From positions 1-13,926 of the forward strand of contig JACIWG010000028.1 in assembly GCA_014361085.1 (NCBI GenBank): a stretch of DNA of 13,926 nt. The letters are read 5' to 3'. The notes under the pieces were generated by a model. The model saw nothing but the letters and a program-made list of their open reading frames with translations, was not told the origin of the DNA and made no database searches. Each line of letters begins with the position of its first letter. Positions within the stretch are counted from its first letter, which is position 1. The translations under genes were made by a program, and so were the position numbers. The stretch is from Nitrososphaeria archaeon (GTDB lineage Archaea; Thermoproteota; Nitrososphaeria; JACIWG01). This document shows positions 5,108 through 12,560 of this stretch, in pieces.

Positions 5108-6073
5108 ATGATAGAAATTGATGAATTATCTTTAATAAAGTTGATTGAAGAAATAAAACCTAAACTTGTACTAGTTACCTGCCCCTCAGGTATTAGATTA
5201 GATTGCATCAAAATTATAAGCAATTTGTCAAAAAAATATAATTTTGATGCAATCTTCTTCGGTGAATCATGCTATGGTATTTGTGATCTAGCCGAAAGCG
5301 AAGCTTCATTTTTGCAAGTTGATTTAATATTACATATAGGTCACAACTCTACTCTTAGAAGAGCTGGGAAAATGACATATTTTATAGACGCTTATGATAC
5401 AATATCCTTAACTCCGGTAGTAGAAAAGGTGCTTCCTTTAATAAGGGCATATAAAAATATAGGATTATGCACCATTGGCCCACATTTGAAAAGACTTGAT
5501 GAAGTACAAAATTATCTTCAAAAGTTAGGTTTTTCTGTATATATAGGTGATTCAATCCCCCCTTTAAGAAGGGGTCAAATTTTCGGTTGTAATTATTCTA
5601 CCTGTAAAGCAATTGAACAGTTTGTGGACGTCTTTCTTTTCATAGGTTCAAGTCGTTTTCATGCTATAGGACTTTATAATTTATTGGGAAAGCCTGTACT
5701 GGTACTGGATCCACATACAAAAGAAATCTTTTCAATTGAAAAAGATGCCTTAAGAGTGCAAAAACGTTTACTATTTAACTTTTATAAAGCTATAGACGCC
5801 AAAAATATAGGTGTTATTATAGGCTTAAAGGAAGGACAGTACAATATTAGTGCTGCTTTAGAATTATATAAAGAGTTAAACAATCTTGGAAAAAACGTTT
5901 ATATAATTGCAATGAAGGAAATCTCAAATGACAAATTAAATGAGTTCCAAAATATTGATGCATTCATTGAAACTGCCTGTCCACGCATTAGCGAAGATTT
6001 TTTTGACAAACCCGTTCTCTCTTTACAATATGGTTATAAACTCATAGAATATTTAAAAGGCCAAAAAATTTAA
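5108..6073 (+). CDS. dph2: 2-(3-amino-3-carboxypropyl)histidine synthase (diphthamide step 1)
   Basis: Dph2 is a non-classical radical-SAM [4Fe-4S] enzyme that moves the 3-amino-3-carboxypropyl group of SAM onto a histidine of EF2, starting diphthamide synthesis. At 321 residues it is of family length. The three cluster cysteines are recognisable: C59 in GESCYGICDLAE, C161 in IFGCNYSTC and C291 in ETACPRI. Extra cysteines at 55 and 166 lie near the first two. Three homologous alpha/beta domains are suggested by the repeated hydrophobic strands. The start is the ATG at 5108 with GGAGTGA at 5092-5098. It is the first gene of an operon with csl4 (29 nt gap), rpoL and tfs. The step-2 enzyme DphB lies at the left edge. 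Confidence 0.95.
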   Translation: MIEIDELSLIKLIEEIKPKLVLVTCPSGIRLDCIKIISNLSKKYNFDAIFFGESCYGICDLAESEASFLQVDLILHIGHNSTLRRAGKMTYFIDAYDTISLTPVVEKVLPLIRAYKNIGLCTIGPHLKRLDEVQNYLQKLGFSVYIGDSIPPLRRGQIFGCNYSTCKAIEQFVDVFLFIGSSRFHAIGLYNLLGKPVLVLDPHTKEIFSIEKDALRVQKRLLFNFYKAIDAKNIGVIIGLKEGQYNISAALELYKELNNLGKNVYIIAMKEISNDKLNEFQNIDAFIETACPRISEDFFDKPVLSLQYGYKLIEYLKGQKI

Positions 6074-6102
6074 TCAAAGGATTGAAAAGGTAGGAGATAG
6101 GC

Positions 6103-6666
6103 TTGGAGTACAAAAAGAAAAAGTTATGTCTACCAGGAGATATTGTAGGTGTTATTGAAGAGTTTATACCTTCAAAAAATGTTTATCAAGAAAATTATAA
6201 TCTTAGATCAAAGGTTATTGGAACTGCCTCTTTTGATTTTGAATCAAAAATTGTAGAAGTTATTCCAAAGAGCATGAATTTAGGTATTCCAAAAGTCAAT
6301 GATGAAATAATAGGTATTGTGGATCAAACACAAGGTGGGATTGTATCTGTAAGGATTCTAGAAATAAACAATAAACCTGTTCATTCACAATTTATCGGAT
6401 TACTTATTCTAAGATCTTTTGCTGGAAATGTTGGTCCAAAAATTGTTTTAAAACTTGGAGATTTGATAAAAGCAAAGGTAATAAGTTTGACAAATAATTT
6501 GATCCATCTTTCTATAAATGATGAAAAGTATGGTGTAATCTATACCAAGTGCAGCTTTTGTGGTGGAGATGTTCAAGTTGTAGGAAGACGCATACAGTGC
6601 GTAGATTGCAAAATGGTGGATGAAAGAAAATTGTCTAGTGATTTCGGAATGTTTAAAAAGCACTAA
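6103..6666 (+). CDS. csl4: Exosome RNA-binding subunit Csl4
   Basis: Csl4 is a cap subunit of the archaeal exosome, which degrades and tails RNA 3' to 5'; it presents RNA to the Rrp41/Rrp42 ring. The protein is 187 residues with the expected three parts. The N-terminal strand domain starts with LCLPGDIVGVIEEF (residues 8-21). An S1 fold spans about 65-140 (KVNDEIIGIVDQTQ to LIHLSIND). A C-terminal zinc ribbon has C150, C153, C166 and C169. The start is TTG at 6103 with AGGAG (6092-6096) six bases upstream. It lies between dph2 and rpoL in one operon, a linkage I recall from other TACK archaea. Confidence 0.93.
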   Translation: MEYKKKKLCLPGDIVGVIEEFIPSKNVYQENYNLRSKVIGTASFDFESKIVEVIPKSMNLGIPKVNDEIIGIVDQTQGGIVSVRILEINNKPVHSQFIGLLILRSFAGNVGPKIVLKLGDLIKAKVISLTNNLIHLSINDEKYGVIYTKCSFCGGDVQVVGRRIQCVDCKMVDERKLSSDFGMFKKH

Positions 6667-6679
6667 ATAAAGGGCAAAT

Positions 6680-6973
6680 TTGGGAATGAGTTCAGATCAA
6701 AAAACTTTGCCAAAAGAGATTGAATTGGGTTCAATAGATATGAGTATAGCCCTAGCATTACAGTCTATATTAATAAAGCATCCTAATGTTTCCTTTGCAG
6801 GAGTTACACCGCCTCATCCACTTTTTGGAAAGGTATCAATGAGGATAATATCAAAAGATGTCTCTCCAGAAAAATGTTTAGTTGATGCCGCTCTCCTTTT
6901 TAAGGAGGAACTCTCCAATTTGTACGGTGCTATATCATCATTAGGTAAAACTGAGAAGGTGAATGAAGCATGA
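6680..6973 (+). CDS. rpoL: RNA polymerase subunit Rpb11/RpoL, divergent
   Basis: This 97-residue protein sits where RpoL is expected, between csl4 and tfs. It shows an Rpb11-like fold order: a short N-terminal strand (KEIELGSID), a helix (SIALALQSILIKHPNV), the strand-loop FAGVTPPHPLFGKVSMRII, and a C-terminal helix (KCLVDAALLFKEELSNLYGAI). The PPHPLFGK block corresponds to the conserved HPL loop. The usual alpha-motif DHTLxN is altered to DMSIAL, so it is a divergent member. Rpb11 pairs with Rpb3 (RpoD) to form the RNA polymerase assembly platform. The start is TTG at 6680 with AGGG five bases upstream; an ATG at 6686 is the alternative. Its TGA overlaps the tfs ATG by four bases. Confidence 0.8.
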   Translation: MGMSSDQKTLPKEIELGSIDMSIALALQSILIKHPNVSFAGVTPPHPLFGKVSMRIISKDVSPEKCLVDAALLFKEELSNLYGAISSLGKTEKVNEA

Positions 6974-7308
6974 AATTTTGTGAAGTATGCAATTCACGGT
7001 TGAAAATAAAGCAGTTTAAAGAGAATGGTAAGACAGTATTAAGGTATTATTGTCCAAGATGTAACAAAGTATACGAGCCAATGGTTCTAAGTTCTTTAGA
7101 GGGGAAAAAGGAAGAAAATAAACCTATTAAGGTATTAAGCGAAAAAGAATCAAAAATAGATACAATGCCAACAATTGAGATTGAATGTCCAAAGTGTGGG
7201 AACAATAGAGCGTATTGGTGGTTATTGCAAACAAGGAGCGGTGATGAACCTCCCACCCAATTTTACCGGTGTACTAAATGTGGACATACATGGAGAATGT
7301 ATACATAA
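6970..7308 (+). CDS. tfs: Transcription factor S (TFS), transcript cleavage factor
   Basis: TFS rescues backtracked RNA polymerase by stimulating cleavage of the nascent RNA, like eukaryotic TFIIS; its size and N-ribbon resemble Rpb9. The protein is 112 residues. The N-terminal zinc ribbon uses C4, C7, C28 and C31. The C-terminal ribbon uses C73, C76, C101 and C104 and contains the hairpin QTRSGDEPPTQFYRC with the catalytic acidic pair D92-E93, so it should be cleavage-competent. The linker is charged. The ATG overlaps the rpoL stop (ATGA), indicating coupled translation; it ends the dph2 operon. The gap to convergent egsA is 46 nt with a short TTTT run. Confidence 0.96.
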   Translation: MKFCEVCNSRLKIKQFKENGKTVLRYYCPRCNKVYEPMVLSSLEGKKEENKPIKVLSEKESKIDTMPTIEIECPKCGNNRAYWWLLQTRSGDEPPTQFYRCTKCGHTWRMYT

Positions 7309-7354
7309 TTTTACATTAAAATAGAAATTCTTCATCTTACCGCTGACGAACCCA

Positions 7355-8401
7355 TTAATCCACACCTGTATCTATTATTAACTTAAGAGCGTCGTCTTTA
7401 GAAAGATTCATCTTATGTAGAATGGTGTATCTCTCTCTTATTCTTGGTGCCAATAGTAGTGCTTTTATAGCTTCATCCCTACTTACACCTATGTCTCTTA
7501 TCCTTGTTGGCGCACCAATATTTTCTAATGCAATCTTTATTCTCTCCCAATCCAAGTTATGTAATTTAGCCATTAAAATGGTTCCAATACCACATTTTTC
7601 ACCATGCAACCCTTTTCCTGGAGCAATAACGTCTAATGCATGACTAAATAGATGTTCCGACCCACTGCACGGTCTACTACTTCCAGCAATTCCTGCGGCG
7701 ACACCAGCGCTAATTAATGCTTCAACAACATCCCTGATTTTTTCCTTCGGTTTAGATCCTATTTTTCCAGAATTTCTGATCACGACATCTGCACTTAGAA
7801 GAGCCAGACTTGCAGAGTATTCTCCATAATATTCTCCTTTCTCATCCCTTGCAAGTTGCCAGTCCTTTACAGCGGTTATTTTGGCTATTAAATCCCCGCA
7901 TCCACTTCGAAAATATCTTTCTGGTGCTGAAGAAATTATTTCAATATCTGCTAATACACCTGAAGGTGAAGAAGAAACAATTGAATATGGTCTTCCACTA
8001 TCCTTTATAGATGCAAAAGGACTGGCTATTCCATCATGGGCAGCATTAGTTGGCATGCTCACAAATAATCTTTTTGTCTCATATGCACTTAACTTGGCAA
8101 CATCAATACATGTTCCTCCTCCCATTCCAATAATTAAATCAATTTTCTCTTCATTAATTTTATTTTTTACTTTTTTTACATTCTCGAAATCAGCATTTAT
8201 AATAATTTCCCAAAAAAGTATCATATCATTTATCTTTAAAGTTTCTTCAACTCTTTTCCCATATAATTCCTTTAACTTACTATCCGTTACAATAAGAATT
8301 CTTTTTCCATCACAAACTCTGTTTATAAATTCCCCCAACTTTTCTAACACATTATTACCTACTAAAATTATCCTAGGTAATTCCATATAATGAAAACTCA
8401 T
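7355..8401 (-). CDS. egsA: sn-Glycerol-1-phosphate dehydrogenase
   Basis: EgsA reduces dihydroxyacetone phosphate to sn-glycerol-1-phosphate with NAD(P)H, making the archaeal lipid backbone of the characteristic stereochemistry. The protein is 348 residues. The nucleotide-binding strand-turn IGMGGGTCIDVAKLSAY is at 91-107, and MPTNAAHDGIASP, a family hallmark, is at 116-128. Probable zinc ligands are D170 (GCGDLIAK) and histidines in SEHLFSHALD (H250/H254) and GLHGE (H266). I chose ATG 8401 because a TATA box lies 27 nt upstream, so the mRNA is probably leaderless; ATG 8386 would remove MSFHY. The gene is single, divergent from psmB and convergent with tfs. Confidence 0.96.
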   Translation of the reverse strand: MSFHYMELPRIILVGNNVLEKLGEFINRVCDGKRILIVTDSKLKELYGKRVEETLKINDMILFWEIIINADFENVKKVKNKINEEKIDLIIGMGGGTCIDVAKLSAYETKRLFVSMPTNAAHDGIASPFASIKDSGRPYSIVSSSPSGVLADIEIISSAPERYFRSGCGDLIAKITAVKDWQLARDEKGEYYGEYSASLALLSADVVIRNSGKIGSKPKEKIRDVVEALISAGVAAGIAGSSRPCSGSEHLFSHALDVIAPGKGLHGEKCGIGTILMAKLHNLDWERIKIALENIGAPTRIRDIGVSRDEAIKALLLAPRIRERYTILHKMNLSKDDALKLIIDTGVD

Positions 8402-8423
8402 ATTACAGAGTATTTAGGAAACA

Positions 8424-8450
8424 TTTATTTAAACCCTAATTAAAACCCCT
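8424..8450 (-). promoter_or_regulatory. egsA promoter: TATA box with two G-rich half-sites
   Basis: On the minus strand TTTAAATAAA (8433-8424) is centred 27 nt before the egsA ATG. Just upstream are two related direct elements: AGGGGTTTTA (8450-8441) and AGGGTTTA (8437-8430), the second running into the TATA box. They could be operator half-sites for a repressor overlapping the TBP site, but this is inferred from spacing alone. Confidence 0.45.
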
Positions 8451-8461
8451 CGATAAAGTAC

Positions 8462-8470
8462 AATATAATT
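8462..8470 (+). promoter_or_regulatory. TATA-like box of psmB
   Basis: AATATAATT is centred about 26 nt before position 8491, so transcription probably begins near there. That allows either a leaderless TTG start (8491) or a leader of about 25 nt before ATG 8515. Confidence 0.4.
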
Positions 8471-8514
8471 AAAGGGTGTGTTGATAAAAATTGAATATAA
8501 ATTTTAGAAAAAAT

Positions 8515-9135
8515 ATGGCTAAAATATATCATGGAACAACTACAGTTGGACTTGTATGCTCAGATGGAATTGTCTTCGCTACTGATACAAGGGTTACCGC
8601 AGATGGATATATTGCGCACAAAAAAGGAAAAAAACTTTACAGACTATCAAATCATTTAGCGATGACAATAGCTGGTACTGTAGCAGACGCTCAAAATGTA
8701 ATTGACATATTAATGTTCTATATAAGAAGGTATGAACTAGAAAAACAGACAAAAATTCCAGTTAAAGCCGCAGCCACATTAGCCTCAAACATATTTATGT
8801 CAAGCCGTCTTTTCCCTTATATCACTCAGGTTATTATAGGGGGTGTAGATACATCTCCTTCACTTTACCAAATTGATTTCTTTGGCTCTTTAACTAAAGA
8901 ATATTTGGCCTCTACAGGAAGCGGTTCTCCCATTGCCTATTCAATACTAGAATCAGAATATTCTCCCTCACTGTCAATAAAAGACGGTATTAAATTAGCG
9001 GTAAAAGCAATTCTTGCGGCAATGAAAAGAGATACCGCGACAGGAGAAAGCTTTGACGTAGGAATTATAGATGCAAATGGTTATCGTGAATTGTCCGAAG
9101 ATGAAAAAAATAAGTTAATAGAAGAGTTACGGTAA
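8515..9135 (+). CDS. psmB: Proteasome beta subunit, catalytic
   Basis: This is a protease subunit of the 20S proteasome, autoprocessed to expose an N-terminal threonine. From ATG 8515 the propeptide is MAKIYHG and the mature protein starts TTTVGLVCSDG. Counting from Thr1, the catalytic D17 (FATDTR) and K33 (KKGKKLYRL) are present, and the STGSGSPIAY segment with the conserved serine is intact, so the subunit should be active. A TTG at 8491 would lengthen the propeptide to 15 residues (MNINFRKN added); it is in frame and near the predicted transcription start, so it cannot be excluded. Only five bases separate the stop from the aCPSF1 gene, so the two are probably co-transcribed. Confidence 0.95.
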   Translation: MAKIYHGTTTVGLVCSDGIVFATDTRVTADGYIAHKKGKKLYRLSNHLAMTIAGTVADAQNVIDILMFYIRRYELEKQTKIPVKAAATLASNIFMSSRLFPYITQVIIGGVDTSPSLYQIDFFGSLTKEYLASTGSGSPIAYSILESEYSPSLSIKDGIKLAVKAILAAMKRDTATGESFDVGIIDANGYRELSEDEKNKLIEELR

Positions 9136-9140
9136 GAAAG

Positions 9141-11054
9141 ATGCAGCACAAAAATTCTGAAAAAGCGTCAGCAGCAATCTTTTTACAAAATATACCTCCG
9201 GAAGCTCAAGTTACAACTATTGAATATGAAGGTCCTAGATTTGCAATTTATACAAAAAATCCAAGCTTTTTTATAGAAAATAGTTTTATAATATCTGATA
9301 TAGTTTCATCACTTAAAAAAAGAATTGTAATAAGAGCAGACAAATCGATAAGAAAAAGTGAAGCAGAGACAAAAGAAATTATATTAAATATGCTTCCAAA
9401 AGATGTTTCTGTTGACCGTTTCATTTTCGATAAAGTTTTAGGAGAAGTATTCATTGAACTTAAAGATATACATAAAATTTATTCAACAATAGGTGAACAA
9501 AATCAAGAGATCTTCTCTCTTACAGGATGGCGGCCAAAGTTTAGAAAAGCTTCTTCAATAAAATCTGAAGGATTAGAACAGGTATATTATGCACTTCAAT
9601 CTGATTGGGCCAATAGAGAACGTATTCTTAAAGAAGTTGGAGAATACATTTTTAGACCTAAAATTTATGACAAAATAGAAGTTGTCGTATCTTTCTTAGG
9701 TGGTTTCCAAGAAGTAGGTCGTTCGTGCGTTTATGTAAAAACTAATGAAAGCAATATATTGATTGATTGTGGTATAAATCCTGGAACAAAAAATCCTATT
9801 GATGCATATCCTCGTCTGGACATGTACCTAAAAAATTTGGAGGAACTTGATGCTGTCATAATTAGTCATGCACACTTGGATCATTGCGGCTTTTTACCTG
9901 TTCTTTTTAAGTATGGATACGATGGTCCAGTTTACTGTTCAGAACCCACTCTATATCTTATGAGTCTTCTCTTATCAGATTTTATTAAAGTTTCATCTTC
10001 AGAGAACACTAGCCAATTGTTTGATGCAAAGGATCTAAGGGATATGATACAACATTGTATCCCATTACCATATGGTTCAGTCACAGATATTTCGCCAGAT
10101 ACTAAGTTAATACTGAATAACGCTGGGCACATACTAGGTTCCTCCTCTATCCACTTACATTTTGGTGAAGGTGTTTATAATCTCGTATATACAGGTGACT
10201 TTAAATTTGAAAAAACACAATTGTTAGAAGCTGCACAATATGGCTTTCCAAGGGTTGAAACACTGATAGTTGAAAGTACTTATGGTTCTAAGGATGACAT
10301 AATGCCTCCAAGAGAAGAAGTTGAAAAATACTTTGTTAATACAATAAATCGTACGTTATCAAATGGTGGTAAAGTCTTGATACCTGTACCAGCTGTAGGG
10401 CGTGCACAAGAGATTATGTTGGTTTTAGACCATTATTTAAGAGCAAAAGAAATAATTGAATGCCCGGTATTTATTGAAGGAATGATAACGGATGCTACCG
10501 CAATACATTTTACATTTCCTGACTATCTTTCTTCTGAGTTAAGAGCATCGATCATTGAACAAGGCATAAATCCTTTTGAATCAGAGTATTTTACAATAGT
10601 AAATAAGCCCGATGAAAGGGAGGAAGTTTTGCAACAGGGTCCGGCTATAATAATGGCTACGTCTGGTATGCTTGAAGGAGGTGCCTCAATAAGATACTTA
10701 GAAGCTTTAGCTGGAGACGAACGTAATAAGGTGCTTTTTGTATCTTATCAAATAAGCGGTACATTAGGTAGACGTGTTCTTGATGGTGCAAAACAGATAA
10801 GTATAATAGATGATGAAGGCAAAATAAAAATTATAGATTTAAAATGTGAAGTTGATCAGGTAGTCGGATTTAGTGGGCATAGCGATTACAATCAGATTAT
10901 GAAATTTATATCAAAACTTAGGCCAAAGCTTAAAAATGTAATAGTTAATCATGGGGAAAAGAATAAGACAATTAATGTAAGTAATAACATCAAAAAATTC
11001 TTCCATATACCATCAATTGCACCTTCTTGTCTTGATGCAATAAGATTGGTTTAG
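9141..11054 (+). CDS. cpsf1: aCPSF1/FttA, KH-metallo-beta-lactamase-beta-CASP ribonuclease and termination factor
   Basis: aCPSF1 (FttA) is the archaeal homologue of the CPSF73 endonuclease. It cuts nascent RNA at U-rich 3' ends and terminates transcription. The protein is 637 residues, of family length. The N-terminal KH region is about 1-145. The metallo-beta-lactamase core follows with HAHLDH (243-248), H330 (NNAGHILGSS) and D353 (YTGDFKFE). The beta-CASP domain has motif A at VESTYG (E378), motif B at PAVGRAQE (417-424) and a conserved C-terminal GHSD (H580), with a final NHGE (H604). All metal ligands seem present, so it should be active. It is probably co-transcribed with psmB. Its TAG interlocks with the stop of the convergent SepF-like gene. 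Confidence 0.97.
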   Translation: MQHKNSEKASAAIFLQNIPPEAQVTTIEYEGPRFAIYTKNPSFFIENSFIISDIVSSLKKRIVIRADKSIRKSEAETKEIILNMLPKDVSVDRFIFDKVLGEVFIELKDIHKIYSTIGEQNQEIFSLTGWRPKFRKASSIKSEGLEQVYYALQSDWANRERILKEVGEYIFRPKIYDKIEVVVSFLGGFQEVGRSCVYVKTNESNILIDCGINPGTKNPIDAYPRLDMYLKNLEELDAVIISHAHLDHCGFLPVLFKYGYDGPVYCSEPTLYLMSLLLSDFIKVSSSENTSQLFDAKDLRDMIQHCIPLPYGSVTDISPDTKLILNNAGHILGSSSIHLHFGEGVYNLVYTGDFKFEKTQLLEAAQYGFPRVETLIVESTYGSKDDIMPPREEVEKYFVNTINRTLSNGGKVLIPVPAVGRAQEIMLVLDHYLRAKEIIECPVFIEGMITDATAIHFTFPDYLSSELRASIIEQGINPFESEYFTIVNKPDEREEVLQQGPAIIMATSGMLEGGASIRYLEALAGDERNKVLFVSYQISGTLGRRVLDGAKQISIIDDEGKIKIIDLKCEVDQVVGFSGHSDYNQIMKFISKLRPKLKNVIVNHGEKNKTINVSNNIKKFFHIPSIAPSCLDAIRLV

Positions 11055-11293
11055 CCTCTCCATATATAAACTGAGGGGGGTGTAAGGATAATTCTGTCTT
11101 CACCTAATCTGGCAATGTCTCCCCCGCTTGAGGTGGCTATTTCATAGAGTTTACTAACAGCCTCTTTTAATTCATCAATATTCTTTTGAGCTAAAGGTGT
11201 AATTCTTAAAATTACAATTGTATTATTTTCAAGGTCTTCCTTAACCTTCTCAATTTCACTAAGTGACTTTAAAGGATACGCCTTTAGGATCAT
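11051..11293 (-). CDS. SepF/DUF552 family protein
   Basis: The protein has the alpha/beta fold of the SepF/DUF552 family: KAYPLKSLSEIEKVKEDL, then NTIVILRITPLAQKN, a helix, and GGDIARLGEDRIILTPPSVYIWR. In FtsZ-containing archaea SepF anchors FtsZ to the membrane; short relatives like this one have no proven role, and no ftsZ is visible here. I chose ATG 11293 because AAGGAG (11304-11299) is spaced five bases before it, giving 80 residues. A TTG at 11338 would add MSSELINKGKQEGVK; a TATA-like stretch at 11383-11374 fits that longer form about as well, so the start is uncertain. Its stop overlaps that of the aCPSF1 gene. No membrane-targeting helix is evident. Confidence 0.8.
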   Translation of the reverse strand: MILKAYPLKSLSEIEKVKEDLENNTIVILRITPLAQKNIDELKEAVSKLYEIATSSGGDIARLGEDRIILTPPSVYIWRG

Positions 11294-11469
11294 CTTTACT
11301 CCTTCTTGTTTTCCTTTATTAATTAATTCGCTTGACAAGGCTCAACGCCTTCTTATTTACTTGCTCCGAACTTCTTTTTAAATGTTAGCATATTTTAAGC
11401 TGTTGATAAAATTTTTAGAATCATTATCCAATACTAGAATCAACAAAATCATTATCTTAAATCCACTTA

Positions 11470-12006
11470 TTAGATTATCCTAGCATTTTTTAAATATATC
11501 CAATACTTATCTCCAATGTAATGCAAATTATCTAATACCGGCCCCCTTTCTCTTTTCTCCGCATCCTCTTTGTTCATTAACGCCTCTCCTATAGCAATAA
11601 ATTTATTGTAAGTATTTTCCTTTATACATACTATATCATTAAGATTAAAATTTTTTTCAAAAGTCACTATACCCGGCCTCATTATTTTTGCCCCCCTACA
11701 TATATAAGGTATTGCACCAGCATCAACTTTTATAGATGGGAACTTTGAAAGAAAGTTCTCTTCGCAAGCTAGTGAAGGAAAAATTTTTTCTTTTTCCCTA
11801 ATTAAAATAATCTTTCCTAAGACAAAAATTTTTGTATCTTTATCTAATTCAATTACACGATTACCTACGTATTCTATTTCCTCAAATCCAATTCTGAATC
11901 TATTCTTTATCTCCTCCTCTATCTTTTTTGTATCTTTTTTGGAAAGATAAAACTGATGCACACACTCCCTAACATATTTTTCCCTCTTAAATTTATCACA
12001 AAACAT
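11470..12006 (-). CDS. PUA-domain RNA-binding protein, MCT-1-like
   Basis: This 178-residue protein has a charged N-terminal domain (about 1-90, the DUF1947/pre-PUA type) and a C-terminal PUA domain (about 93-172). The PUA core is well conserved: IKVDAGAIPYICRGAKIMRPGI (92-113), DIVCIKE and IGEALMN. Its layout matches archaeal relatives of eukaryotic MCT-1/Tma20, which act on post-termination 40S ribosomes and initiation; the archaeal proteins are less studied. The surrounding translation genes fit that role. The start is the ATG at 12006. A TTTTTATG stretch about 34 nt upstream may be the promoter. It is divergent from the LSm gene, with an intergenic region of about 90 nt shared by the two promoters. 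Confidence 0.88.
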   Translation of the reverse strand: MFCDKFKREKYVRECVHQFYLSKKDTKKIEEEIKNRFRIGFEEIEYVGNRVIELDKDTKIFVLGKIILIREKEKIFPSLACEENFLSKFPSIKVDAGAIPYICRGAKIMRPGIVTFEKNFNLNDIVCIKENTYNKFIAIGEALMNKEDAEKRERGPVLDNLHYIGDKYWIYLKNARII

Positions 12007-12095
12007 GACTTACTATACATATTATCGCATGAATTCATAAAAAAGTAAGGTAAATAAACAAGGTTTTTAGAGTTGATATCAGCAGGCGATCTAAA

Positions 12096-12323
12096 TTGTC
12101 CCTAGACTTAGCAGTCAAAATGTTAGAAAAAAGTTTGGGCAAAATAGTATTAATAAAACTAAAAAGTGGCCGTGCAATACGTGGTGTCCTAAAAGGTTAT
12201 GACCAGCATATGAACTTTTTACTTGAACAGTCAGAAGAAATATTAGATGATGGACGCACCTCAGCATTAGGTACAATCGTTGTACGTGGCGACAATGTTA
12301 TACTAATTTCCCCATCCCCATAA
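12096..12323 (+). CDS. lsm: LSm (Sm-like) RNA-binding protein
   Basis: This Sm-fold protein forms heptameric or hexameric rings that bind U-rich RNA. It has 75 residues. The Sm1 motif contains LKSGRAIRGVLKGYDQHMNFLLEQ, with D36, H38, M39 and N40 forming the RNA-contact loop. Sm2 is LGTIVVRGDNVILIS, with R64, G65 and D66. The start is TTG at 12096, preceded by AGGCGAT (12084-12090), a near match to the anti-Shine-Dalgarno complement. It is followed after 13 nt by rpl37e, the classic archaeal LSm-L37e pair. Confidence 0.96.
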   Translation: MSLDLAVKMLEKSLGKIVLIKLKSGRAIRGVLKGYDQHMNFLLEQSEEILDDGRTSALGTIVVRGDNVILISPSP

Positions 12324-12336
12324 AAGGTGAAAATAG

Positions 12337-12483
12337 TTGAAAGGTACTTCCTCTTTTGGAATGAAGGGAAAACGCCCTCGAACCCACATAATATGTAGAA
12401 GATGCGGTAAACCCTCTTTTCATGTTCGTAAAAAAAGATGTGCAAGTTGTGGATTCGGTTACTCTAAAAAACTTAGAAAATAA
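12337..12483 (+). CDS. rpl37e: Large ribosomal subunit protein L37e
   Basis: This 48-residue basic zinc-binding protein of the 50S subunit reads from TTG 12337 to TAA 12481-12483. The N-terminus is MKGTSSFGMKGKRPRTHIIC. The zinc ligands are C20 and C23 (CRRC) with C35 and C38 (CASC), then GFGYSKKLRK at the end, all as in L37e. AGGTGA at 12325-12330 lies six bases before the TTG, a strong Shine-Dalgarno match. It is co-transcribed with LSm. The start could be moved to the ATG at codon 9, but that would remove the conserved GTxSFG segment. Confidence 0.95.
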   Translation: MKGTSSFGMKGKRPRTHIICRRCGKPSFHVRKKRCASCGFGYSKKLRK

Positions 12484-12526
12484 TTTACCCTAAATTCATT
12501 AGGAAGTATAAATAGTATACCAATAC

Positions 12527-12536
12527 ATTTAAATTA
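12527..12536 (+). promoter_or_regulatory. TATA box of the coiled-coil gene
   Basis: ATTTAAATTA is centred about 29 nt before the ATG at 12561, suggesting a leaderless or very short-leader mRNA and a new transcription unit after rpl37e. Confidence 0.5.
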
Positions 12537-12560
12537 TATACTTGACAAGATAGATTGTAA

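Noticed and set aside
5559..5574. Perfect 6-bp hairpin CCCCTT-TAAG-AAGGGG inside dph2
   Set aside because: It lies in the codons for the PPLRRG segment and no regulatory position is apparent; the bases follow from the residues. I did not call it a structure.
7238..7350. Possible C/D-box sRNA: GTGATGA and CTGA motifs near the tfs end
   Set aside because: The distance is too large, the first motif is inside the tfs coding region, and no D'/C' pair or terminal stem is visible.
7881..8390. Long plus-strand frame (169 codons) opposite egsA
   Set aside because: egsA is unambiguous with its metal-site and nucleotide-binding motifs; the opposite frame has no domain features and no plausible start signal.
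11339..11469. Possible extra RNA gene in the gap between the SepF-like and PUA genes
   Set aside because: The gap is AT-rich with no conserved stem or box elements; it can be explained by a promoter and a 3' end.
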